Below are positions 1 through 4,579 of a stretch of 5,286 bases of DNA, one piece after another. Positions within the stretch are counted from its first letter, which is position 1; each line of letters opens with the position of its first letter. The DNA is from Solirubrobacter sp044865965 (GTDB taxonomy: Bacteria; Actinomycetota; Thermoleophilia; Solirubrobacterales; Solirubrobacteraceae). The notes below the pieces were generated by a model. That model saw only the letters and a list, made by a program, of their open reading frames with translations. It searched no databases and was not told the DNA's origin. The DNA lies in NCBI GenBank assembly GCA_044865965.1, contig JBIOTP010000368.1, positions 1-5,286 of the forward strand, in the 5' to 3' direction. A program made the translations under genes and the position numbers.

Positions 1-7
1 GCTGCTC

Positions 8-1015
8 GTGCGCGAGCCGCTCGAGCGCTTCCTCGACGCGCACGGCCTCGGCGAGGGCCCGCTCGAGGCGGCGCAGGTCGGCGAGGGCCACTCAAACGTG
101 ACGTACCGCGTCACGCGCGGCGACACGCGCGTGGTGGTGCGCCGGCCGCCGCGCCCGCCGCTGCCGCCCTCCGCCCACGATGTCCTGCGCGAGGCGCGGG
201 TCCTGCGCGCCCTCGAGGGCTCCGAGGTGCCCGTGCCGCGCGTGCTCGCCACGTGCGAGGACGAGTCGCTGCTCGGCGTGCCGTTCTACGTGATGGAGTT
301 CCTGGACGGCGTGACGCTGACGGCGGCGACGCCGCCGGGCCTGCGCGACCCCGCCCACCGGGCGGCGCTCGCGCAGCAGATGATCTCCGCGCTCGCGGCG
401 CTGCACGCCGTCGACTACGAGGGTCACGGGCTCGGCGGCCTCGGCCGGCCGCAGGGGTACCTCGAGCGTCAGATCCGCCGCTTCGCCGGGCTCTGGGAGA
501 TCGGCCGCACGCGCGAGCTCCCCGGGCTCGACGAGGTCACCGGGTGGCTGCGCGCGAACCTGCCCGTCAGCGGGGACGCGACGGTCGTCCACGGCGACTT
601 CCGGATCGGCAACCTGATCTACGCGGGCATGCCGCCGGTGCGGCTGCTCGGCGTGGTGGACTGGGAGATGGCGACGCTCGGCGACCCGCTCGCGGACGTC
701 GGCTATCTCTGCGCGAACCTCGCCGAGCGTGGCGATCCGGGCACCGTCATGACCGAGCTGCAGCCGGTGACCCGCGAGGACGGATTCCCGGACGGCGAGG
801 CGCTGGCCGCGCGCTATGCCGAGCTCACCGGTCGCTCGGTCGACGGACTCGCCTGGTACCGCGTGCTGGCCGTCTGGAAGTCGGCCATCTTCCTGGAACA
901 GAGCTACAAGCGCTTCCTGTCCGGCAACGAGCACGACCCGTGGTTCGCCGCCATGGGCGAGGGCGTGCCCGGCCTGGTGGCGAGGGCACGCCGCGAGGCG
1001 GGGCTGGAGGGATGA
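8..1015 (+). CDS. Phosphotransferase family protein, ACAD10/11 N-terminal-like (APH fold)
   Basis: This is a kinase-like small-molecule phosphotransferase of the aminoglycoside phosphotransferase/choline kinase fold. Seen in the sequence: a nucleotide-loop segment GEGHSN (residues 25-30), the RRPPRPPLPPSAHD segment (45-58) typical of the ACAD10/11-like subgroup, a hinge-like MEFLDG (96-101), the catalytic loop HGDFRIGN (195-202, D197 as predicted catalytic base, N202 metal ligand) and the metal-binding VDWEMATLGDP (217-227, D218). The 335-residue length fits the family. GTG at position 8 is the first start in the window, but the frame stays open to the left edge, so the true start may lie upstream. 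The family is known from eukaryotic ACAD10/11 and bacterial LvaA to phosphorylate 4-hydroxyacyl-CoAs; it is not an antibiotic-resistance enzyme by default. It is probably co-translated with the following dehydrogenase. The exact substrate is inferred, not shown. Confidence 0.88.
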   Translation: MREPLERFLDAHGLGEGPLEAAQVGEGHSNVTYRVTRGDTRVVVRRPPRPPLPPSAHDVLREARVLRALEGSEVPVPRVLATCEDESLLGVPFYVMEFLDGVTLTAATPPGLRDPAHRAALAQQMISALAALHAVDYEGHGLGGLGRPQGYLERQIRRFAGLWEIGRTRELPGLDEVTGWLRANLPVSGDATVVHGDFRIGNLIYAGMPPVRLLGVVDWEMATLGDPLADVGYLCANLAERGDPGTVMTELQPVTREDGFPDGEALAARYAELTGRSVDGLAWYRVLAVWKSAIFLEQSYKRFLSGNEHDPWFAAMGEGVPGLVARARREAGLEG

Positions 1016-1017
1016 AC

Positions 1018-1809
1018 ATGCAGAGCGAGATGACGGGCACCGGGCTCGACCCGCTGGCCCGGTTCCGATTGGACGGCAAGGTGGCGATCGTCACGGGCGC
1101 GAGCTCGGGGCTGGGCGCGCGCTTCGCCCGCGTGCTCGACGCCGCAGGCGCGAAGGTCGTGCTGCTGGCGCGCCGCGTGGAGCGCCTGGAGGCGCTCGCC
1201 GCGGAGCTCGACGACGCGCTTCCGGTGGGCTGCGACCTACAGGCGCCGGGCGACATCGAGCGCGCGGTGGACGCGACGCTCGAGCGCTACGGGCGCATCG
1301 ACGTGCTCGTCAACAACGCCGGCGCGGTCGACGCCGAGCCGGCGCTCGACGAGCCGCTGGAGCGCTTCCAGGAGGTCCTCGCGATCAACCTGGTGGCGCC
1401 GTTCGCGCTCGCCCAGCGCGCCGCCCGCGCGATGCTCGAGCACGGCCAGGGCGGGGCGATCGTGAACATCGCCTCGATCCTCGGGCTGGTCGGCGTCGGC
1501 CAGATCCCGCAGGCGGGCTACGCGGCCTCGAAGGGCGGGATCGTGAACCTCACGCGCGAGCTGGCCGCGCAGTGGGCGCGCCAGGGCATCCGCGTGAACG
1601 CGATCGCTCCGGGCTGGTTCGAGAGCGAGATGACCGAGCACATGTTCGCCGAGGAGAGCGGCCACAAGTGGGTCGCGCGGCGGGCGCCGATCGGGCGCCA
1701 CGGGCGCGAGGGCGAGCTCGACGGCGCGCTGCTGTTCCTCGCGAGTGAGGCCAGCACCTACGTGACCGGGCAGACGCTCGCCGTCGACGGCGGCTGGACG
1801 GCCGTGTAG
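1018..1809 (+). CDS. SDR family NAD(P)-dependent oxidoreductase
   Basis: This is a classical short-chain dehydrogenase/reductase that interconverts a hydroxyl and a keto group using a nicotinamide cofactor in the cytosol. Numbered from ATG 1018 (263 aa), it has the cofactor loop TGASSGLG (26-33), NNAG (99-102), and the complete catalytic tetrad N124, S153, Y168, K172 (YAASK). It also has the PGWFESEMT substrate-loop region and the C-terminal VTGQTLAVDGG signature. Basic residues after the second strand (LLARR) favour NADP(H). The start choice rests on a GGAGG at 1006-1010, which is 7 nt before ATG 1018 but only 1 nt before ATG 1012. Starting at 1012 would add Met-Asn and overlap the upstream stop (ATGA). 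Either way translation is coupled to the phosphotransferase, which suggests a shared pathway. Substrate is unknown; a keto/hydroxyacyl-CoA is an inference from the neighbour. Confidence 0.93.
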   Translation: MQSEMTGTGLDPLARFRLDGKVAIVTGASSGLGARFARVLDAAGAKVVLLARRVERLEALAAELDDALPVGCDLQAPGDIERAVDATLERYGRIDVLVNNAGAVDAEPALDEPLERFQEVLAINLVAPFALAQRAARAMLEHGQGGAIVNIASILGLVGVGQIPQAGYAASKGGIVNLTRELAAQWARQGIRVNAIAPGWFESEMTEHMFAEESGHKWVARRAPIGRHGREGELDGALLFLASEASTYVTGQTLAVDGGWTAV

Positions 1810-1825
1810 CGCGATGCGGATCTTC

Positions 1826-2176
1826 TCAGCCGCCGCGCCGGTTGAGCGCGATGAAGGTGTCGTAGACCTCGAGCAGCGCGCGGCGCTGGCGGCCGGTGAG
1901 ACGGTCGTCGGCCTCGATCGCCTCGCGCGTGCCCGTGTCGTCGTCGTCCTCGTCGCGGCGGTGGAGGCCGGCCTGCTCGTAGAGCGCGTCCGCCGACGTC
2001 TCCAGCGAGCGCGCGATCGCGTCGACCACGCGCTCGGACGGCTCGCGCAGCCCGTTCTCGATCTGCGACAGGTATGGGTTGGAGATCCCGGCCATCGTCG
2101 CGAACTGCCGCATGGAGAGCTCGTGCAGCTCGCGCTGGCGGCGGATCACCTCGCCGAGCGACGGGAACCGGGCCAT
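1826..2176 (-). CDS. XRE-family helix-turn-helix transcriptional regulator (Rv0474-like)
   Basis: This is a 116-aa DNA-binding regulator. The HTH_3/XRE domain spans about residues 8-68 (GEVIRRQRELHELSMRQFA, then the recognition helix NPYLSQIENG, ending SADALYEQAG). An acidic linker RDEDDDD (74-80) follows. The C-terminal helix (TREAIEADDRLTGRQRRALLEVYDTF) resembles the tail of mycobacterial Rv0474-type regulators. A longer frame runs to an ATG at 2239 and would add 21 residues, but that stretch lies in the promoter/operator DNA and lacks domain similarity. ATG 2176 gives the usual N-terminus and sits exactly at the predicted transcription start, so I chose it. There is no Shine-Dalgarno, in keeping with a leaderless message. 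The gene converges on the dehydrogenase (16-nt gap) and diverges from the phasin-like gene. Autoregulation and control of the phasin gene are inferred from the operator-like repeats between them. Confidence 0.9.
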   Translation of the reverse strand: MARFPSLGEVIRRQRELHELSMRQFATMAGISNPYLSQIENGLREPSERVVDAIARSLETSADALYEQAGLHRRDEDDDDTGTREAIEADDRLTGRQRRALLEVYDTFIALNRRGG

Positions 2177-2182
2177 GGGGCG

Positions 2183-2211
2183 AGCATACGGCGGTTCCGG
2201 AGCGCTTGCAA
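2183..2211 (-). promoter_or_regulatory. Predicted promoter of the XRE regulator gene, leaderless transcript
   Basis: Reading the minus strand, TTGCAA (2211-2206) is followed by a 17-nt spacer and TATGCT (2188-2183). Six bases later comes the ATG at 2176, so the expected +1 coincides with the A of the start codon. Spacing and both hexamers fit a sigma-70/SigA-type promoter. Leaderless messages are common in actinobacteria. The -35 box lies within an inverted repeat, which would allow autoregulation. Confidence 0.6.
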
Positions 2212-2244
2212 GATTCGTGCTTGCAAATTTGCTAGGCAAGCGCT
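2201..2244. promoter_or_regulatory. Operator-like inverted repeats in the divergent XRE/phasin control region
   Basis: A perfect 9-bp inverted repeat, AGCGCTTGC (2201-2209) and GCAAGCGCT (2236-2244), brackets two smaller palindromes: CTTGCAAG (2205-2212) and GCAAATTTGC (2223-2232). GCTTGCAA also occurs twice as a direct repeat 15 bp apart (2204-2211 and 2219-2226). The arms cover the -35 of the regulator gene and touch the -10 of the phasin gene, while the central TTGCAA is the phasin -35. This is the architecture expected for a repressor acting on both divergent promoters. That the XRE protein binds here is inferred. Confidence 0.6.
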
Positions 2245-2249
2245 AAGCT
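2221..2249 (+). promoter_or_regulatory. Predicted promoter of the phasin-like gene
   Basis: TTGCAA (2221-2226), a 17-nt spacer and TAAGCT (2244-2249) form a sigma-70-type promoter. Transcription would start near A2256 and leave an untranslated leader of about 33 nt. The leader carries a strong ribosome binding site AAAGGAG (2276-2282), 6 nt before the ATG at 2289. The -35 hexamer is identical to that of the divergent regulator promoter. Confidence 0.55.
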
Positions 2250-2288
2250 GCTAGCACAGCAAGTCAATCCGGAGCAAAGGAGCCCGAG

Positions 2289-2570
2289 ATGCCGACGCAG
2301 ACCCAGACCAAGACCGCCGCCAACGAGGCCGAGGCCGCCGCCGAGCAGATCCGCGAGGTCAACGAGCAGGTGCTCGACTTCGGCCGCAGGGCCGGCGGCA
2401 CGTTCCTCGACGCGTACGAGACCACGGTGAAGGCGGTCGCCGACTACCAGGACAAGGTCGCCGACTCGAGCCCGATCGACTGGCTCGGCACCGTCGGCCA
2501 CGCGCAGGCGAACCTCACCCGCGAGGTCGGCAAGGTCTACGCCTCGACCGCGCGCGAGCTCCTCAAGTAG
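2289..2570 (+). CDS. Small helical phasin/HBHA-like protein
   Basis: A 93-aa soluble, mostly helical protein with no signal peptide or membrane segment. The N-terminus is a polar Gln/Thr/Lys tail (1-10). It leads into a long Ala/Glu-rich amphipathic helix (about 11-58, with EAEAAAEQIREVNEQVLDF and ETTVKAVADYQDKVA), a short turn with SSPIDWLG (60-67), and a second basic amphipathic helix (70-93). This pattern is like phasins, which coat storage granules, and like the coiled-coil part of mycobacterial HBHA. Start is firm: AAAGGAG lies 6 nt before the ATG and the predicted promoter lies just upstream. Its divergent neighbour is an XRE regulator resembling the one next to hbhA in mycobacteria. 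The lysine-rich heparin-binding tail of HBHA is absent. Granule binding, or a membrane/lipid-associated structural role, is inferred only from composition and context. Confidence 0.72.
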   Translation: MPTQTQTKTAANEAEAAAEQIREVNEQVLDFGRRAGGTFLDAYETTVKAVADYQDKVADSSPIDWLGTVGHAQANLTREVGKVYASTARELLK

Positions 2571-2581
2571 CCCTCCCGCGA

Positions 2582-2609
2582 TGGACGCCGGCGGCGACGC
2601 CGGCGTCCA
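2582..2609 (+). terminator. GC-rich hairpin after the phasin-like gene
   Basis: A perfect 11-bp stem (2582-2592 pairing with 2599-2609; core GGACGCCGGC/GCCGGCGTCC) with a 6-nt loop GGCGAC starts 12 nt after the phasin stop codon. There is no T-tract, as is common for terminators in high-GC actinobacteria. It probably separates the phasin message from the channel gene. Confidence 0.65.
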
Positions 2610-2627
2610 CCCGCACCGCGCCAGTGG

Positions 2628-2658
2628 TTCCGGCCGGCGCGAGCCGGCGCCGCCGGAA
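2628..2658. other. Second GC-rich hairpin in the phasin-channel gap
   Basis: An inner stem GCCGGC/GCCGGC (2633-2638 with 2643-2648) closed by a GCGA tetraloop is extended by an outer TTCCG/CGGAA pairing (2628-2632 with 2654-2658), leaving a 5-nt one-sided bulge (2649-2653). It lies just before the putative channel promoter. It may back up the preceding terminator, or be an accident of the GC-rich composition. Confidence 0.35.
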
Positions 2659-2662
2659 TGCG

Positions 2663-2690
2663 TTGAACCTCCGGCCGCGGCCACTAGCCT
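2663..2690 (+). promoter_or_regulatory. Possible promoter of the TRIC channel gene
   Basis: TTGAAC (2663-2668), a 16-nt spacer and TAGCCT (2685-2690) lie directly ahead of the GTG start candidates at 2703 and 2709. The expected transcription start near 2697 would leave almost no leader, which fits the lack of a Shine-Dalgarno. The match to consensus is moderate. Confidence 0.35.
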
Positions 2691-2702
2691 CGCGCGGCAC
2701 AG

Positions 2703-3404
2703 GTGCTTGTGCCCGCGGTCGACATCGTCGTCTCGGCCCGGTTCGACCCCACGCTCATCCTCTGGCTGAACCTCGCCGGGACGTTCGTCGTCGGCCTCAG
2801 CGGCGCGGTCGCGGGCGTGCGCGCCCGCCTGGACCTGGTCGGGGTGGTGGCGCTGGCCGCCGTCGTCGCCCTGGCCGGCGGGATCATCCGCGACCTGCTG
2901 ATCGGCGTCCCGCCGGCGACCTTCCGCGACCTGCGCTACCTCGCGGCCGCCGGCGCGGCGGGGCTGATCGGCTTCGCCGCCCGCCCGGCCCTGGACCGCG
3001 CGCAGCGCAGCATCCTCCTCTTCGACGCGATGGGGCTGTCCGTCTTCTGCGTCGCCGGCGTCAGCAAGGCGATCGACTTCGGGCTCGGGCCCGTGCAGGC
3101 GACGATCCTCGGGGCGGTCACCGCCATCGGCGGCGGCCTCGTGCGCGACGTCCTCCTCGGCGAGGTCCCCAGCGTCCTGCGCCACGAGCTGTACGCGATC
3201 CCGGCGCTCCTGGGCGCCGCGATCATCGCGGCGGCGCACGAGGCGGGCAGCTCCAGCGGCCTCTTCGCGATCTCGGCGCCGCGGTGTGCTTCGCGATCTC
3301 GGCGCCGCGGTGTGCTTCGCGATCCGCCTCGCCGGCATGCGCTTCGGGATCCACGTCCCGATCGCGCCGAGCGAGCGCCGGTAGACGTCTTTTTGATTCC
3401 GTGA
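2703..3404 (+). CDS. TRIC/UPF0126 family cation channel, C-terminus frameshifted
   Basis: A membrane protein of the trimeric intracellular cation channel (UPF0126, YadS-like) family; bacterial members form homotrimeric monovalent-cation (K+) channels. Two pseudo-repeats are visible: hydrophobic segments at about 17-38, 43-60 and 78-94, with GGIIRD (59-64), then FDAMGLSVFCVAG (107-119), about 129-147 with GGLVRD (144-149), and 163-179 (LYAIPALLGAAIIAA). The seventh membrane segment should follow, but from about residue 191 the frame turns into Arg-rich sequence unlike the family (ending DVFLIP). In the +1-shifted frame a normal ending appears (LGAAVCFAIRLAGMRFG ... PIAPSERR, stop at 3384). The frame change coincides with a 26-bp tandem duplication (3263-3314). 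Start is GTG 2703 or GTG 2709; neither has a clear Shine-Dalgarno. This is either a broken or altered channel, or a sequencing/assembly error. Confidence 0.82.
   Translation: MLVPAVDIVVSARFDPTLILWLNLAGTFVVGLSGAVAGVRARLDLVGVVALAAVVALAGGIIRDLLIGVPPATFRDLRYLAAAGAAGLIGFAARPALDRAQRSILLFDAMGLSVFCVAGVSKAIDFGLGPVQATILGAVTAIGGGLVRDVLLGEVPSVLRHELYAIPALLGAAIIAAAHEAGSSSGLFAISAPRCASRSRRRGVLRDPPRRHALRDPRPDRAERAPVDVFLIP
3263..3324. repeat. 26-bp perfect tandem duplication inside the channel gene
   Basis: Two identical 26-bp copies (3263-3288 and 3289-3314; each begins CTTCGCGATC and ends GCGGTGTG) are followed by a 10-bp partial third copy (3315-3324). Because 26 is not a multiple of three, each copy moves the reading frame. 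The family-like C-terminus is in frame with neither one nor two copies, but would be in frame with three. The array lies at the codons for transmembrane segment 7. Confidence 0.93.
3298..3384 (+). pseudogene. Orphaned in-family C-terminus of the TRIC channel
   Basis: Read one base out of phase with the upstream gene, this stretch encodes a hydrophobic helix and basic tail (LGAAVCFAIRLAGMRFG followed by IHVPIAPSERR and TAG at 3382-3384). It matches the expected last membrane segment and tail of a TRIC/UPF0126 protein. It has no start codon or ribosome binding site of its own, so it is not expected to be translated unless the frame is restored. Confidence 0.7.
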
Positions 3405-3418
3405 TTCCGCCGCCGCGA

Positions 3419-3573
3419 CGGGTCGGGCGAACAGCTTGCAAGTGAGGGGGAGCCTGGAGTGGCTCGGCGCCAAAACGAACAGTCCGCGCGAAGAGCGCCG
3501 TGTGGGCGCGCGATCTCGCGTGCGACGAGGCCCTCCGGGCTCCCCTTCACCTGCAAGAAGTTCGCCGGACCCG
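3419..3573. repeat. 155-bp element with imperfect 40-bp terminal inverted repeats
   Basis: The left arm (3419-3458, beginning CGGGTCGGGCGAAC) and the reverse complement of the right arm (3534-3573, beginning CGGGTCCGGCGAAC) match at 34 of 40 positions. Weaker symmetry (about 9 of 12) continues inwards to 3470 and 3522. The 75-bp core contains a smaller hairpin (CGGCGC 3465-3470 with GCGCCG 3495-3500) and the palindrome CGCGATCTCGCG (3509-3520). No target-site duplication is evident at the ends. It fills the space between the convergent channel and methyltransferase genes and ends 8 nt before the methyltransferase stop codon. As RNA it would fold into a long hairpin from either strand, so it may serve as a bidirectional terminator. 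It may also be a non-autonomous dispersed repeat. Confidence 0.72.
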
Positions 3574-3581
3574 CCAAGCGG

Positions 3582-4364
3582 CTATCCCGCCGCGAGCCGC
3601 CCCCACATGAGCAACCGCGGGAACGGCAGCAGGTAGGGCCGGCGGTCGTCGAGCCGGGGCAGCAGCGTCGCGCGATAGGTCGCGAGGAAGTCCGCGAACG
3701 CCTCGGGCGGCAGGTAGCGCTCGTACTCGGTCAGCAGGCTGCCGCGGAACCACTCCACGACGTCGTCGCGGCTAGGCAGCACGTGGGCGTACACCCGGCG
3801 CACGACGACCTGGCGCTCGAAGCCGAGCTGGTGCAGGAGCACGGCGTACTCCTCGGAGGAGAGCAGCGCCCCGCGCCGGTCCCGGCCCGCGAGGTGGGGC
3901 GCGAAGCGCGGGTCGCGGCCGACCTCGGCGGCGGTCCGGTGCGTGAGGGCGTCCATGTTGTCCGGCATCTGGATCGCGAGCTGCCCGCCGGGCGCCAGCC
4001 ACGACCGCAGCCGCCGGAGCAGGCGCGGGTGGTCGGGCAGCCAGTGGAGCGCCGCGTTCGAGAACACGACGTCGAGCGGGCCCGCCGGCTCGTAGTCCGC
4101 GATGTCTGCCTGGATGAAGGTCAGCCCGTCGCCGGCGTGGGGAGCCGCGCGCTCGAGCATCCGCGCCGAGCTGTCGACCCCGACCGTCTCCGCGGCGCCG
4201 CTGCGCCGGTGCAGCTCGGCGGTCAGCTCGCCGGTCCCGCAGCCGAGGTCCACGGCCGCCCCGGCCTCGACGGGCGCGACGAGCGCGAGCAGGTCCCAGA
4301 ACGGCTGCGCCCGCTCGCCGCCGAACCGCTCGTACTGCCCCGGGCTCCAACTGTCGGCGCTCAT
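3582..4364 (-). CDS. tam: Trans-aconitate 2-methyltransferase
   Basis: A SAM-dependent class I methyltransferase of 260 aa (E. coli Tam is about 252). Tam methylates trans-aconitate, a by-product that inhibits the citric acid cycle, to its monomethyl ester in the cytosol. Visible: N-terminal SWSPGQYERFGGERAQPFWDL (about 5-25), SAM motif I VDLGCGTGELT (38-48), the acidic residue after strand 2 in VGVDSSARML (61-70), QADIADY (85-91), FSNAALHWLPDH (101-112), and LAPGGQLAIQMPDN (123-136). The last two are strongly Tam-like. Start: ATG 4364 gives the family N-terminus. In-frame upstream ATGs (4415, 4475) fall inside the 50-bp tandem repeats and would add repetitive residues such as MRADGPRQDE. No good Shine-Dalgarno precedes 4364. 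The gene is convergent with the channel and divergent from the glycosyltransferase. A related SAM methyltransferase with another carboxylate substrate cannot be excluded. Confidence 0.88.
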   Translation of the reverse strand: MSADSWSPGQYERFGGERAQPFWDLLALVAPVEAGAAVDLGCGTGELTAELHRRSGAAETVGVDSSARMLERAAPHAGDGLTFIQADIADYEPAGPLDVVFSNAALHWLPDHPRLLRRLRSWLAPGGQLAIQMPDNMDALTHRTAAEVGRDPRFAPHLAGRDRRGALLSSEEYAVLLHQLGFERQVVVRRVYAHVLPSRDDVVEWFRGSLLTEYERYLPPEAFADFLATYRATLLPRLDDRRPYLLPFPRLLMWGRLAAG

Positions 4365-4530
4365 GGCCGGACTTTGACGAACCGACTCGTCCTGTCGGGG
4401 GCCGTCGGCGCGCATGGCCGGGCATTGACGGACCGCTCGTCCTGTCCCGGGCCGTCGGCGCGCCTGGCCGGGCATTGACGGACCGCTCGTCCTGTCCGGG
4501 GCCGTCGGCGCGCCTCGCCGGACTCTGACG
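4351..4530. repeat. 50-bp tandem repeat array overlapping the tam start codon
   Basis: About four head-to-tail copies: 4351-4400 (diverged, one extra base), 4401-4450, 4451-4500 and 4501-4530 (partial). The two central copies differ at only 2 of 50 positions. Each unit has GTCGGCGCGC near its start, a GGCCGGGCATTGACGGACCG-like middle and CTCGTCCTGTC near its end. On the minus strand the first copy carries tam codons 1-4 and the ATG. The second retains an equivalent ATG (4415, in frame with tam), whereas the third and fourth have CAG in its place. The array fills most of the 215-bp gap between two divergent genes. Confidence 0.93.
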
Positions 4531-4546
4531 TAACCGGACTCTCACG
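4518..4546. repeat. Short 13-bp direct repeat at the end of the array
   Basis: CCGGACTCTGACG (4518-4530) and CCGGACTCTCACG (4534-4546) differ at one base and are separated by TAA. The first copy is the tail of the last 50-bp unit, so this looks like a second, shorter duplication at the edge of the array. It lies 34 nt before the glycosyltransferase start. Confidence 0.6.
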
Positions 4547-4579
4547 CAAGCGCCGGCCGGCATGCGAGAGGATCGGCGC

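Noticed and set aside
92..934. Long minus-strand open frame opposite the phosphotransferase
   Set aside because: Arg/His-rich low-complexity product with no domain; it is the antisense shadow of a well-supported gene in very GC-rich DNA.
253..1011. Upstream in-frame extension of the SDR reading frame
   Set aside because: The added 250-odd residues are Arg/Ala-rich shadow of the phosphotransferase. The SDR fold begins after 1012/1018, with a Shine-Dalgarno there.
1810..1825. Terminator between the convergent SDR and XRE genes
   Set aside because: The 16-nt gap and the flanking ends show no stable stem followed by a T-tract.
1814..2254. Plus-strand open frame opposite the XRE regulator
   Set aside because: The minus strand has a clear HTH domain; the plus-strand product has no family features and would run through the promoter region.
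3435..3442. CTTGCAAG inside the 155-bp element as another XRE operator
   Set aside because: It is identical to the palindrome at 2205-2212, but it is only 8 bp, not near a promoter and lacks the surrounding inverted repeat; likely chance.
2232..3473. 413-codon minus-strand open frame over the phasin-like and channel genes
   Set aside because: Asp/Arg/Ala-rich composition without recognisable domain, covering two supported plus-strand genes and crossing the repeat element.
3419..3573. Insertion sequence with transposase
   Set aside because: Only 155 bp, no transposase coding potential and no target-site duplication at the ends; kept as a non-coding repeat.
3436..4478. Plus-strand open frames through the inverted-repeat element and opposite tam
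   Set aside because: They are antisense to a clear methyltransferase and begin in repeat DNA; low-complexity products.
4351..4530. CRISPR array
   Set aside because: The repeats are directly abutting 50-bp units with no unique spacers and no cas genes nearby.
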